A DNA stretch of 64,000 nt from Mesorhizobium sp. M3A.F.Ca.ET.080.04.2.1 (GTDB lineage Bacteria > Pseudomonadota > Alphaproteobacteria > Rhizobiales > Rhizobiaceae), in contig NZ_CP034451.1 in the NCBI RefSeq assembly GCF_003952525.1, positions 2,914,001 to 2,978,000 of the forward strand, in the 5' to 3' direction. Below are positions 17,698-29,454 of this stretch, in pieces. A program made the translations under genes and the position numbers. The stretch's first letter is position 1; the number at the start of each line of letters is the position of its first letter. A model generated the notes under the pieces. The model saw only the letters and a program-made list of their open reading frames with translations. It ran no database searches and was not told the origin of the DNA.

Positions 17698-18918
17698 TCA
17701 GGTGAGGCTGGACGAAACTCGATTCATGAGGCGGCCGCAGGAAGTCGCGGGGGCGGCGGAAAGCAGGGTAGCCCCAATGGAGAGCGCCGCCTCGTCGACG
17801 CGAAAGCGCGGATGATGGAGCGGATAGACCGCGCCGGCTTCCTCGTTACGGATGCCGAGCCGGAAATAGACCGACGGGCACTTCTCGCTGTAGAAAGCAA
17901 AATCGTCCGCGGCGGTCCAGCCCGGCGCGCCGACCACGCCCTCTTGTCCCAGCAGATCGGCGCCAGCCTTGCGGATGATCTCGACCATGTCGGGGTCGTT
18001 GATCACCGGCGGCTCACCGCGCTGCAGGTTCACCTCGGCGCTGGCGTTATGACATGCCGCCACGCCCTCGACGATCTGGCGCAGCCTCCTCCAAGCATAC
18101 TGGCGGGTCGCCTCGTGGCCGCTGCGGATCGTGCCTTTCAACCTGGCCTCGGCCGCGATCACATTATAGGCGCCGCCGCCCTCGATGCCGGTGATGGAGA
18201 CGACCAGCGGATCGTAGGGATCGATCTCGCGCGAGACGACCTTCTGCAGCTCCGTCACGATCGAGCAGGCGACGGCGATGGCGTCGACGCCCTCCGACGG
18301 CTTGGCCGCGTGCGCGGAACTCCCGGTCACCCTGATGTCGAACGTGTCGCAGGCGAGGGTATACGGCCCCGGGCCCACCGCGATCTTGCCCGTCGTGGTG
18401 TAAGGATCGACATGGATGCCGATCGCGGCGTCGATATCGTCGAGCAGCCCTTCCGCCACGACGCGCCGACCACCCAGCGGCTCCGCCTCCTCGGCAGGCT
18501 GGAAGATGATCCTCACCGTGCCGCTGAAGGACTGCTTCTGGCGCTCCAGCATAGCGGCGGCAGCATAGCCCATTGCCGCGTGGGCGTCATGGCCGCAGGC
18601 ATGCATGACGCCTGGACGCTCGGAGCTGAACGGCACGCCGGAGGCTTCCGTGATCGGCAGCGCATCGATGTCGGCCCGGATCACCACCTTGCGGTTCGAA
18701 GGCGCCGCCGTGCCGACGATCTCCACGGCGAGACCGAAGCCGGCCACCGGCCTCACGCCATGCAATCCGGCTTCCTCCAGCGCATGCTTGAGATAGGCCT
18801 GCGTCTCGCGCTCTTCGTTGGAGAGCTCCGGGTTGCGGTGGAGATGGCGCCGGATCTCGATCATCCGGCGCTCCAGAGCGGGGTCCATCAAGCCATTGCC
18901 GGCTTCAGCGCTTGACAT
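17698..18918 (-). CDS. M20-family amidohydrolase
   Basis: Cytoplasmic metal-dependent amidohydrolase/aminoacylase of the IAA-amino-acid hydrolase type, 406 aa. Metal and catalytic motifs are MHACGHDAHAAMGY near residue 105, IFQPAEEAEPLGG near residue 140, a dimerisation-domain GSSAHAAKPSEGVDA near 205, and the final His in YPLHHPRFRVDEAAL near 375. The start at 18918 overlaps the M24 gene by 14 bp; a second Met at residue 11 (18888) is possible. Together with the M24 gene it forms a two-gene unit that probably hydrolyses an N-acylated or cyclic amino-acid derivative. Confidence 0.9.
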   Translation of the reverse strand: MSSAEAGNGLMDPALERRMIEIRRHLHRNPELSNEERETQAYLKHALEEAGLHGVRPVAGFGLAVEIVGTAAPSNRKVVIRADIDALPITEASGVPFSSERPGVMHACGHDAHAAMGYAAAAMLERQKQSFSGTVRIIFQPAEEAEPLGGRRVVAEGLLDDIDAAIGIHVDPYTTTGKIAVGPGPYTLACDTFDIRVTGSSAHAAKPSEGVDAIAVACSIVTELQKVVSREIDPYDPLVVSITGIEGGGAYNVIAAEARLKGTIRSGHEATRQYAWRRLRQIVEGVAACHNASAEVNLQRGEPPVINDPDMVEIIRKAGADLLGQEGVVGAPGWTAADDFAFYSEKCPSVYFRLGIRNEEAGAVYPLHHPRFRVDEAALSIGATLLSAAPATSCGRLMNRVSSSLT

Positions 18919-20083
18919 GGATTTCTCGCGGGAAGCTGGTCAGCGTCTCGCAGCCATTGGCAGTGACGAAGATCGTTTCGCTGATTTCGATGCCCCAGCC
19001 GTCCATCCACATGCCGAGAATGGAATGAAGCACGTTGCCAGGCTTCAGGATGGTCTTGTCGCCCTGGCGCAGGCTGATCGTGTGCTCGCCCCAGTCGGGC
19101 GGATAGGCGGCGCCGATCGAATAGCCGATGCGCGACTCCTTCTTCAGGTCGTAGCGCTGGATGACCTTGCGCCAGCTTGCCTCGACGTCTTCCGCCACCG
19201 CGCCGGGCTTGATCGCGGCGAGCACGGCGTCCATCCCTTCCAGCACGGCCTTGCCCGTGTCGCCGACCTTGGCGGGCATGGCGCCCAGCTGAAGCGTGCG
19301 CGCGAGACCGGCGGCGTAGCGGCGCACGACACCGGCGAGTTCCAGCGCGACGGTTTCGTTCTCGCCGAAGCGGCGGTCGCTCCACATGATGTGCGGGGCC
19401 GAGGCGTTCTCGCCGCCAAGGATGGTCGGCGGCAAAGCGGTGATGTCGCCGGCGAAGTCCGGCGAGCCGGCTATTTGTGCCGCCTGGATCTTGGCGATGG
19501 CGTCGCATTCGCGGACGCCCGGCGCAATCACCTCATAGGCCGCACTGACCGCCGCCTCGGCCAGGCGCGCGGCCTTGCGCAGGTAGGCGATCTCGGCCTC
19601 CGACTTGACACTGCGGATCCAGTTCACCAGGAGGTCGGCGTCGTGGAACATCGCGTTGGGCAGGCCGGCGGTCAGGCGGGCATGGGCTTTCGGCGAATAG
19701 TAATAGGCCTCGAGCTCGATGCCGATATTGCCGCGCCCCCAGCCCTTCTTGTCGATCCAGCCGGCAATCCAGTCCATCGGATGGCGGTCCGGGCGCTGGA
19801 CATGGTCTTCAGGGAAGCCGACGACATTCTCCGGCTTCATCCAGGCCGTCAGCAGCCCGCCCGCCGCGTCCATGGCCCGGCCGATCCAGACCGGCTCCTC
19901 GTCGCCAAGCGGCACCAGGACCACCTGCGGCGTATAGAACGACCAGCCGTCGTAACCGGTGATGTAGTGCTGGTTGGCAACGTCATTGACGATCAGCAGA
20001 TCGAGACCGCGCTGCGCCATCTCGGCGCGGATGGCGGCAAGCCTGCTTCGATACTCGGCAAGCGCAAAAGGCAATTGGATCAT
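18905..20083 (-). CDS. M24-family hydrolase, ectoine hydrolase DoeA/creatinase-like
   Basis: 392 aa pita-bread-fold protein. The N-terminal creatinase domain has YITGYDGWSFYTPQVVLVPL and the C-terminal catalytic domain includes DWGEHTISLRQGDKTILKPG and ISETIFVTANGCETL. The closest family I recognise is DoeA/EutD (ectoine hydrolase) by length and the conserved YDGWSFY and YPPDWGE blocks. The stretch where dimetal peptidases carry two Asp ligands reads ALELAGVVRRYAAGLAR, so the metal site appears lost, as in creatinase. The partner gene is M20, not the DoeB deacylase family, so an ectoine substrate is not established. Confidence 0.82.
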   Translation of the reverse strand: MIQLPFALAEYRSRLAAIRAEMAQRGLDLLIVNDVANQHYITGYDGWSFYTPQVVLVPLGDEEPVWIGRAMDAAGGLLTAWMKPENVVGFPEDHVQRPDRHPMDWIAGWIDKKGWGRGNIGIELEAYYYSPKAHARLTAGLPNAMFHDADLLVNWIRSVKSEAEIAYLRKAARLAEAAVSAAYEVIAPGVRECDAIAKIQAAQIAGSPDFAGDITALPPTILGGENASAPHIMWSDRRFGENETVALELAGVVRRYAAGLARTLQLGAMPAKVGDTGKAVLEGMDAVLAAIKPGAVAEDVEASWRKVIQRYDLKKESRIGYSIGAAYPPDWGEHTISLRQGDKTILKPGNVLHSILGMWMDGWGIEISETIFVTANGCETLTSFPREIHVKR

Positions 20084-20280
20084 GCGGATTCGTCCTGTGG
20101 CCGGCGGAAGTTCGCTCGACAGTAAAGCGAAGCCCGGCGAGCGTGCTGAACCATGACCGACAAACCGAGGGGGCCATGCGCCAAAGCGCGTCGCGCTGAC
20201 ACGGATTCAGACGGCGCGCTTTTGCCGTTGTCCCAGAACCGCTGCACAATTCTGGTCCGCCTGCATCAGGAGAGTTCTGC

Positions 20281-20796
20281 CTATTGCTTTGCGAACTGGC
20301 CCTTAAAAGTCTGGCCGGCAAGCGCATAGGTGGCGGCCAAAGTTCCATCGGGCAGCATGGTGAAGGTGGCGTCGGCGCCGTTCGGAAGGCGCCCGAGCTT
20401 CAATGTGTTCCCGACAATTCTGCCGGCGCCGTCGGCGACCCCCGGCTTGTTCTCGGCCACGTCGCCCCAGGCGTAGCTTACCGTCGCCTGCCCGCCTGGA
20501 GACACCGTCAGCACGGCGAGCTTGCCTTCATACAATCCATCCAGCCGTCCGGCCCATATGCCTGAAAACGCGGCATACTTGGCCGGAACGCCCTTGCCGG
20601 GAGGAGTGACCGTCAAGGATTGATCCAGCACCGCCGTATCCGGGGAAGCCGGGGCCGCAACGGCAGCCAACGGAGGTTGGGACGGAGGAGGTGGTGGTGT
20701 CTCGGAGGCCGATTGGCAGGCAACGAGCGCGAATGTCGCAAAACCAAGCGTCAGAGAAGAAAGTCTGTGTGCCGGAGCCAATCGAGACCAACCCAA
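20281..20796 (-). CDS. Putative lipoprotein
   Basis: 171 aa. The hydrophobic leader ends in a lipobox LVAC with the lipidated Cys at residue 27, followed by a Pro-rich linker (PPPPPSQPP) and a C-terminal beta-rich domain of about 110 residues (GIWAGRLDGLYEGKLAVLTV, VSYAWGDVAEN). The C-terminal pattern recalls small domains that follow lipoprotein linkers in rhizobia, but I do not recognise a named family. It is monocistronic, with its promoter expected in the AT-richer stretch after 20800. Confidence 0.7.
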   Translation of the reverse strand: MGWSRLAPAHRLSSLTLGFATFALVACQSASETPPPPPSQPPLAAVAAPASPDTAVLDQSLTVTPPGKGVPAKYAAFSGIWAGRLDGLYEGKLAVLTVSPGGQATVSYAWGDVAENKPGVADGAGRIVGNTLKLGRLPNGADATFTMLPDGTLAATYALAGQTFKGQFAKQ

Positions 20797-21346
20797 TTGC
20801 GAAATGTAACAACAACAACGCTTAGCTGCGCATATCGCGCATAGTGTACTTCAATTGTATAGCATCCCTCGGTCGCGAAACTCAAGTTTCGCCGACGTCA
20901 GACGCGATGAAAAACAGATAGCAGTTTCGTTTGGGGGCCGCTGGCGGCTGTTCGACGAAAGTGCCGGCCGCCACGGGTTTTGGCTGGTGGCCGCTCCGTG
21001 CGGCAATAACTGAAGAGCGCCCGCCGCGACGGCGGCTTGCGGGAATGTCGAGAGCGGTCATTGCATCATCCAGGCTTGGCGTGCGGTCTAGGCACGAATG
21101 GCGTGCTTGCGCTTGTCCAGGTGAAACCGTTCCCCTCGACGATGTTCGGCCGTTTTGAGGGTATGCACGATTTCGAAAACAAGCGTCGCTCGGACCAGCA
21201 TTCCGACCGCCGTCGGCCCGGTAAAGGGCAATTCGATTCATGCATGTATGAGCGTGGGCGCACCAACGGCCGCCGGTTCAGCAACGCCCCCACCGTCACG
21301 GAAAGTGTTTGGCGAGCATCCGCTCCGGCGCGATGCCGGCCTGGCT
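20797..21346. other. 550-bp stretch without a convincing gene
   Basis: Lies between the start of the lipoprotein gene and the 3' end of the LysR gene. Several open frames of 75-119 codons cross it on both strands, but they overlap each other, have poor start contexts and match nothing I recognise. AT-richer sequence at about 20820-20880 probably holds the lipoprotein promoter. The rest could be a decayed gene. Confidence 0.5.
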
Positions 21347-22267
21347 TCAGGCGGAAGATCTTGCCGAAAGCCAATCCCTGAACTGCGCTACGGCTCTTCT
21401 GATTCCAGGACCCGAAGCGATCACGGCATAGTGGTGACGACCCGTTTCCAACGTCCGGGGAAAAGCAATGGCAAGCCGTCCGGCAGCAAGCGCATGGTCG
21501 ACGATCGGTCGCCAGCCCAGCGAAATCCCCTCGCCCATCTCGGCCGCTTTTTGGGCAAAGAGCGAATCGTTGACCTCCAGTGCGACGGGCAAATTCGCCG
21601 GCACCGGCAATTCAAGAGCTCGCAACCATTCGGCCCAGCCAATCCTCAATCGGTAAGGGTCGACATAGTGGATGAGCGGATGCGACAGCAATTCCGCGAC
21701 AGACCCGAACGGTCCGTGACGTTCGAGAAACGCCGGGCTGCACACCGGAACAATCTGCTCGGCCCACAACTGGGTGCTGCTGCAAAAAGGCCAGTTGCCG
21801 TCGCCCAGTCGAATGTGAATATCGATCCCGGACGATGCGAGCTCCGGGTCGCGATCAAGACACCGGATCTCGATCTGCAGATTGGGATGCTCCTGCCGAA
21901 GCCCCGCCAGCTTCGGAAGCAGCCATTCGGTGGCGAGAACCGTGGAAGCGCTGGCAACGATCTTGTCGCGATGCGCCGAACCGGAAATCTCCGCGAGCGT
22001 CTCGGAAATGGTGCCAAAGCCGCTTGCCACCGCCGCGTACAGGCGCAGGCCCTGGGTGGTAAGGCTGAGCGTACGGTGCTCGCGCACGAACAATGGATGG
22101 CCGAGCGTCACTTCCAGCTGCCTGATGCCATGACTGACCGCAGGCTGGGTTATCGAGAGCTCGCTGGCGGCGGTGGAAAAATTGAGATGGCGCGCTGCCG
22201 CCTCGAACAAAATCAAACCGTGCAGCGAAGGGACTGAATGGCGGATCGTGCGGCGGTCGTGGCTCAT
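21347..22267 (-). CDS. LysR-family transcriptional regulator (GcvA-like)
   Basis: 306 aa. The N-terminal winged helix (residues about 12-72) has FEAAARHLNFSTAASELSITQPAVSHGIRQLE in family register, and the C-terminal substrate-binding domain carries the GcvA-type block HPLIHYVDPYRLRIGWAEWL. It is divergent from the flavin oxidoreductase gene across 113 nt. LysR regulators normally control the divergent gene and themselves, so it is the likely regulator of that enzyme in response to its substrate. Confidence 0.93.
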   Translation of the reverse strand: MSHDRRTIRHSVPSLHGLILFEAAARHLNFSTAASELSITQPAVSHGIRQLEVTLGHPLFVREHRTLSLTTQGLRLYAAVASGFGTISETLAEISGSAHRDKIVASASTVLATEWLLPKLAGLRQEHPNLQIEIRCLDRDPELASSGIDIHIRLGDGNWPFCSSTQLWAEQIVPVCSPAFLERHGPFGSVAELLSHPLIHYVDPYRLRIGWAEWLRALELPVPANLPVALEVNDSLFAQKAAEMGEGISLGWRPIVDHALAAGRLAIAFPRTLETGRHHYAVIASGPGIRRAVAQFRDWLSARSSA

Positions 22268-22325
22268 ACGTCCATGAATCTAATTGCTCTTTACCCAACC
22301 CGGCCGCGACGGAATTTTGATGTGA

Positions 22326-22343
22326 TCGAAGGCCACCATTCGA
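22326..22343. promoter_or_regulatory. Candidate LysR-type site
   Basis: TCGAA (22326-22330) and TTCGA (22339-22343) form an inverted pair across 8 nt, and a T-N11-A spacing is present within it. The pair lies between the LysR gene and the divergent oxidoreductase. Weak evidence from pattern and position. Confidence 0.3.
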
Positions 22344-22380
22344 GCGCTCCTGCCAACAATCCGATCAGAGAGATTCCAGA

Positions 22381-24417
22381 GTGTCAACTGATCCGCTTCT
22401 TCAGCCCTTGCAGCTCAAGCACCTGACGCTTCGCAACCGACTCATGTCGACCGCCCATGAGCCGGCTTATACGCAAGAAGGCCTGCCGAAAGATCGCTAC
22501 CGCCTCTACCACGCCGAGAAGGCGAAGGGCGGCATCGCCCTGACGATGATCGGCGGCTCTTCGGTGGTCGACATCGACAGTCCCCAGGCATTCGGGAACA
22601 TCCAACTCCACAGGGACGATTGCGTGAAATGGCTCCGCGAATTGGCCGACGACGTTCACGAGCACGGCGCAGCCGTCATGATCCAGATGACGCATCTGGG
22701 CGCCCGGACGAATTGGAACAAAGCTGACTGGCTGCCCATGATTGCTCCGTCCTCCATTCCGGAGCCAGCGCACCGCAGCTTTCCCAAGGCCATGGAGGAT
22801 TGGGATATCGAACGGCTCGTCAAGTCGTTCGCGGACGCCGCGGAGCGCGTCAGAGACGCCGGGCTGGATGGGCTCGAACTGGAGTGCGCCTCGCACATCA
22901 TCGCCCAGTCATGGTCGAAAGGAACCAACAAGCGCGAGGATGAGTATGGCGGCTCGCTGGACAACCGCATGAGGCTGGTGCGCGACATCCTGTCGGCAAT
23001 CCGCGACAGGATCGGACGTGAATTCGTCGTTGGCGTGCGAATGGTCTGCGACGAGCAATGGGAAAAGGGCCTCTCGGCGGATGAAGGGGTGGAGATCGCC
23101 CGCAGGTTGAATGCAGACGGCATGATCGACTTCATCAACGTCATTCGCGGCCGGGCTGCCACTGACGAGGGATTGAGCCGGGTCATTCCGACGATGGGAT
23201 CGCCGTCGGCGCCCCATCTCGATTTCGCCGGTTACGTGCGCTCGCAGATCAACCTGCCGACCTTCCACGCCGCCCGGATCCAGGACGTCGCAACGGCGCG
23301 CCATGCCATTGCGAGCGGGAAGCTGGATATGGTTGCGATGACACGCGCGCACATGGCGGACCCGCATATCGCGAACAAGCTCATCGAGGGACGCGAGCAT
23401 CAGATCCGGCCCTGCGTCGGCATGGGTTACTGCATCGACTCCATCTATTCCGGGCAGGCTGTCTGCATCCACAACGCCGCAACCGGGCGTGAGGAAACCC
23501 TCTCGCACACCGTCGGCCGAAGCTCCAACGGCCGGAAGAAGGTCGTGGTTGTCGGTGCGGGTCCCGGTGGCCTGGAGGCGGCACGCGTCGCCGCCGAGCG
23601 AGGCCACGAGGTCGTGGTCTTCGAGGCGGGTTCCAAGGCCGGTGGTCAGGTAGTGCTTACAGCCGCCCTAAAGCGCCGACGCGAGATCATGGGGATCATC
23701 GACTGGCGGCTGGAAGAGTGCGCAAGGCTCGGGGTGCAAATCAAATACGATCACTATGCAGGCGTGGACGACGTTCTGGCGGAACAACCGGATTACGTCG
23801 TCACCGCGACCGGCGGCATACCCAATCTCGAACTGCTGAGCGGTGGCGAGGATCTCGCAACGACAAGCTGGGACGTGCTCAGCGGCGCCGTCACGCCGAC
23901 GGGATCGGTGCTCATCTGCGACAGCAACGGTTCTCACCAGGGCATGACCATAGCGGAGTTCATCGCCGCGACCGGCGTCGATCTGGAGCTTGTGACGCCT
24001 GAGCGGACGTTGGCGCCGGATATCGGCGCGACGAACTATCCGGTCTATCTCCGGGCCTTGAACGCCGCCAACGCCAGGATCACCCTCAACCTGCGCCTGG
24101 AACGGCTCGAACGCAGGGGCAACAAGATTGCGGCAATCTTCGAGGACGAATATGCGAAGCGGCGGATTGAGAAGGAAGCCGACCACGTTGTGGTGGAGTA
24201 CGGCACGACACCGCTGGACGAACTCTATTTCGGCCTCAAAGACCACTCCATCAACCGCGGCGAGGTGGACCATAAATCTCTTGTGGCGGCCATGCCTCAG
24301 ACCGTTTCAAGAAACCCCGAGGGAAGATTCCAGCTTTACCGGATCGGCGATGCGGTCGCCAGCCGCAACATTCACGCCGCCGTCCTCGAAGGCTACCGCC
24401 TGATGGCGCTGGTGTGA
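22381..24417 (+). CDS. NADH:flavin oxidoreductase, N-methyl-amino-acid demethylase-like (DgcA/StcD type)
   Basis: 678 aa fusion of an N-terminal old-yellow-enzyme TIM barrel binding FMN (residues 1-about 340) and a C-terminal FAD/NAD(P)-binding half (VVVVGAGPGGLEAARVAAERG from about 385). The linking Cys cluster reads CVGMGYC then SGQAVC, so the usual second Cys of the 4Fe-4S motif is missing. That pattern matches the dimethylglycine/N-methylproline demethylase branch as I remember it, rather than 2,4-dienoyl-CoA reductase. It starts at GTG 22381 after GAGAGATTCC. It would oxidatively remove an N-methyl group from an N-methylated amino acid. No electron-transfer partner or folate enzyme gene lies nearby. 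Confidence 0.82.
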   Translation: MSTDPLLQPLQLKHLTLRNRLMSTAHEPAYTQEGLPKDRYRLYHAEKAKGGIALTMIGGSSVVDIDSPQAFGNIQLHRDDCVKWLRELADDVHEHGAAVMIQMTHLGARTNWNKADWLPMIAPSSIPEPAHRSFPKAMEDWDIERLVKSFADAAERVRDAGLDGLELECASHIIAQSWSKGTNKREDEYGGSLDNRMRLVRDILSAIRDRIGREFVVGVRMVCDEQWEKGLSADEGVEIARRLNADGMIDFINVIRGRAATDEGLSRVIPTMGSPSAPHLDFAGYVRSQINLPTFHAARIQDVATARHAIASGKLDMVAMTRAHMADPHIANKLIEGREHQIRPCVGMGYCIDSIYSGQAVCIHNAATGREETLSHTVGRSSNGRKKVVVVGAGPGGLEAARVAAERGHEVVVFEAGSKAGGQVVLTAALKRRREIMGIIDWRLEECARLGVQIKYDHYAGVDDVLAEQPDYVVTATGGIPNLELLSGGEDLATTSWDVLSGAVTPTGSVLICDSNGSHQGMTIAEFIAATGVDLELVTPERTLAPDIGATNYPVYLRALNAANARITLNLRLERLERRGNKIAAIFEDEYAKRRIEKEADHVVVEYGTTPLDELYFGLKDHSINRGEVDHKSLVAAMPQTVSRNPEGRFQLYRIGDAVASRNIHAAVLEGYRLMALV

Positions 24418-24513
24418 TCACCCACTGCACTGGCGGCGAGGTTCGGTAGTTTTTGCCCACGGATGCGAGCCGCATTCGTGGACATCAAAGAAACATTAAT
24501 CCGGAAGGATGAC

Positions 24514-24589
<76 letters not shown>

Positions 24590-24765
24590 ACTCCCGGCAG
24601 TCGGCCGGCGCCGTTTCCGGCGAAGAGATCCGGCGCAGATGGGAACCGCGCCGTCGTTTAGTGCTGGCGGCTTCTAGCGCCGCCTTCGGTCAAGATCAAG
24701 CCTTGTAAGCCGCTTTTTCGTCACAGGCCGAAATGGCCGGCAATCGATCGCGCAGAGGCTGAAAC

Positions 24766-25158
24766 TCAGACCTCGTCCTCGTCGTCGCCGACGCCGATCA
24801 TATCGGAAACGTCGTCGTCCTCTTCCTCCTCATCGGCAAGGAAGGTGTCGTCGTCATCGTCACCGAGGTCGACATCCTCGTCGTCGCCGAGATCGGGAAG
24901 ATCGTCGCCGCCGCCCTTGGTTTCGTCGTCCGCATCTTCCAGCGAGACGAGCTCGGCGCCTTCCTCCTCGTTCTCGTCCACTTCCTTGTCGGCGACATCC
25001 TCATCTTCCTCGATGGCGGAAATCTTGCCTTCCTCGAAATAGGAACGCGGATAGCTCTTGCCAGTATAGGGAGAGACGATGGGATCTTTGTTCAGGTCGT
25101 AGAATTTCCGACCCGTTTCGGGGTCGATGCGTTTGGTGCCAAGTTCGGGTTTTGCCAC
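24766..25158 (-). CDS. TIGR02300 family protein (FYDLN acid domain)
   Basis: 130 aa. The conserved N-terminus AKPELGTKRIDPETGRKFYD, then LNKDPIVSPYTG, defines this alphaproteobacterial family; the remainder is a long Asp/Glu tail with almost no other chemistry. Function is unknown. I prefer the GTG at 25158 because family members begin MAKPELGTKR and GAGG sits 8 nt before it; the TTG at 25173 would add five residues. Its position beside aroA and cmk is common in rhizobia. Confidence 0.9.
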   Translation of the reverse strand: MAKPELGTKRIDPETGRKFYDLNKDPIVSPYTGKSYPRSYFEEGKISAIEEDEDVADKEVDENEEEGAELVSLEDADDETKGGGDDLPDLGDDEDVDLGDDDDDTFLADEEEEDDDVSDMIGVGDDEDEV

Positions 25159-25318
25159 GGCAAGCCTCGTCAAAAAAAGAATGGTCCCCTTAACCGCAGT
25201 TTACGGCGCTGTCAAAGCCAAAAGCCGGCATCGCAAAACCTTGCATTCGAAGGCCTGCGCGAGGGGATGACCATCGCCGCGCGCCGTGATACGAGACCGC
25301 CGCAACATGACGAATTGA

Positions 25319-26710
<1,392 letters not shown>

Positions 26711-26790
26711 CGGGAGATGGGCTGGAACCAAACTGAAATGCTGGCGGGACAGCGGCGCTCGTCTTGTTCATCGCGCCTCATGGGCGGCCA

Positions 26791-27441
<651 letters not shown>

Positions 27442-27643
27442 GCCGGGTTTCCCATCGCTGCCGATTGTCGGCGGCGCAAAAGATACCCATATCGGGCACG
27501 AACCAGCCTGCCAGCATTCTTCATGCGCCGGACTTGCCGCTTTGAGCGGCCAAGGGCTCTTAGCCCGGAACGCCGGCAGGCTCACGCAATGCTAACCCAC
27601 GGCGCCCGTCCCGCTCGAGATGCGGGGCACTTCAGGAGAAACA

Positions 27644-29341
27644 ATGTCTGCTGCAAATCCCTCTCGCGATGATTTCGCGAGCATGCTCGAAGAATCATTC
27701 ACCGCCGGCCATTCCGGCGAGGGCCAGGTTGTCCGGGGCACGATCACCGCGATCGAAAAGGACATGGCCATCATCGATGTCGGCCTCAAGGTCGAAGGCC
27801 GCGTGCCGCTGAAGGAATTCGGCGCCAAGGGCAAGGAGTCCTCCCTCAAGGTCGGCGACACCGTCGAAGTCTATGTCGAGCGCATCGAGAACGCGCTTGG
27901 CGAAGCCATGCTGTCGCGCGAGAAGGCGCGCCGCGAGGAGAGCTGGGTGCGCCTGGAGGAGAAGTTCACCAAGGGTGAGCGCGTCGAAGGCGTCATCTTC
28001 AACCAGGTCAAGGGCGGCTTCACCGTCGACCTCGACGGCGCCGTGGCGTTCCTGCCGCGCAGCCAGGTCGATATCCGCCCGATCCGCGACGTCTCGCCGC
28101 TGATGCACAACCCGCAGCCCTTCGAGATCCTCAAGATGGATCGCCGCCGCGGCAACATCGTGGTGTCGCGCCGCACCGTGCTCGAGGAGAGCCGCGCCGA
28201 ACAGCGTTCGGAAATCGTGCAGAACCTCGAAGAGGGCCAGGTGGTCGAAGGCGTGGTCAAGAACATCACCGACTACGGTGCGTTCGTCGACCTCGGCGGC
28301 ATCGACGGCCTGCTGCATGTCACCGACATGGCATGGCGCCGCGTCAACCATCCGACCGAGATCCTTAACATCGGCCAGACGGTCAAGGTGCAGATCATCC
28401 GCATCAACCAGGAAACCCACCGCATCTCGCTCGGCATGAAGCAGCTCGAGAGCGATCCGTGGTCGGAGATCGGCACCAAGTTCCCGATCGGCAAGAAGAT
28501 TAAGGGCACCGTCACCAACATCACCGACTACGGCGCGTTCGTCGAGCTGGAGCCGGGCATCGAGGGCCTCATCCACGTTTCGGAAATGTCGTGGACGAAG
28601 AAGAACGTGCATCCCGGCAAGATCCTGTCGACGACCCAGGAAGTCGACGTGGTGGTGCTCGAGGTCGATCCGGCCAAGCGCCGCATCTCGCTCGGTCTCA
28701 AGCAGACGCTGGAGAACCCGTGGGAAGCGTTCGCGCGCAACCATCCGGTTGGCAGCCAGGTCGAGGGCGAGGTCAAGAACAAGACCGAGTTCGGCCTGTT
28801 CATCGGCCTCGAAGGCGATGTGGACGGCATGGTCCACCTCTCCGACCTCGACTGGACCCGTCCGGGCGAGCAGGTGATCGAGGAGTACAATCGCGGCGAC
28901 ATGGTCAAGGCGCAGGTGCTCGACGTCGACATCGAGAAGGAGCGCATCTCGCTCGGCATCAAGCAGCTGGCCAGGGACACCGTCGGTGAGGCGGCAAGCA
29001 GCGGTGAGCTGCGCAAGAACGCCGTCGTCACCTGCGAGGTCATCGGCGTCAAGGACGGCGGTCTGGACGTGCGGCTGGTCGACAGCGGCCTCGAGACCTT
29101 CATCAAGCGCTCCGACCTCAGCCGCGACCGCGACGAGCAGCGCCCCGAGCGCTTCACCGTCGGCCAGAAGGTCGATGCCCGCGTCATCGCCTTCGACAAG
29201 AAGACCCGCAAGCTGCAGGTCTCCATCAAGGCGCTGGAAATCGCCGAGGAGAAGGAAGCAGTCGCCCAGTACGGCTCGACCGACTCCGGTGCCTCGCTTG
29301 GCGACATCCTGGGCGCGGCGCTGAAGAAGCAGGGCAACTAA
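27644..29341 (+). CDS. rpsA: 30S ribosomal protein S1
   Basis: 565 aa RNA-binding ribosomal protein that brings mRNA to the 30S subunit. Six S1 (OB-fold) repeats are visible, with the strongest in the middle ([20 protein letters not shown] and [21 protein letters not shown]). ATG 27644 follows a strong AGGAGAAACA. It is preceded by cmk and followed by an intrinsic terminator. Confidence 0.98.
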   Translation: MSAANPSRDDFASMLEESFTAGHSGEGQVVRGTITAIEKDMAIIDVGLKVEGRVPLKEFGAKGKESSLKVGDTVEVYVERIENALGEAMLSREKARREESWVRLEEKFTKGERVEGVIFNQVKGGFTVDLDGAVAFLPRSQVDIRPIRDVSPLMHNPQPFEILKMDRRRGNIVVSRRTVLEESRAEQRSEIVQNLEEGQVVEGVVKNITDYGAFVDLGGIDGLLHVTDMAWRRVNHPTEILNIGQTVKVQIIRINQETHRISLGMKQLESDPWSEIGTKFPIGKKIKGTVTNITDYGAFVELEPGIEGLIHVSEMSWTKKNVHPGKILSTTQEVDVVVLEVDPAKRRISLGLKQTLENPWEAFARNHPVGSQVEGEVKNKTEFGLFIGLEGDVDGMVHLSDLDWTRPGEQVIEEYNRGDMVKAQVLDVDIEKERISLGIKQLARDTVGEAASSGELRKNAVVTCEVIGVKDGGLDVRLVDSGLETFIKRSDLSRDRDEQRPERFTVGQKVDARVIAFDKKTRKLQVSIKALEIAEEKEAVAQYGSTDSGASLGDILGAALKKQGN

Positions 29342-29363
29342 GCTCCACTTCGCAAGGCCAAAG

Positions 29364-29400
29364 AAAACCCCGCCGGAGCGATCCGGCGGGGTTTTTCTTT
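29364..29400 (+). terminator. Intrinsic terminator of rpsA
   Basis: A perfect 10-bp stem CCCCGCCGGA (29368-29377) and TCCGGCGGGG (29382-29391) with a GCGA tetraloop, followed by TTTTTCTTT and preceded by an A run. It lies 22 nt after the rpsA stop. Confidence 0.93.
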
Positions 29401-29454
29401 ACGGCAAGATAAACTTCCTGGCGTATTGCCTTGGGCCCGAAGGGAAGGGCTTCC

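Noticed and set aside
20882..21381. Several 75-119 codon frames in the lipoprotein-LysR gap
   Set aside because: They overlap each other on both strands, and none has a convincing start or conserved motif.
27644..29341. Internal sequence repeats in rpsA
   Set aside because: These are the S1 domains of the ribosomal protein, not DNA-level repeats or CRISPR-like units.
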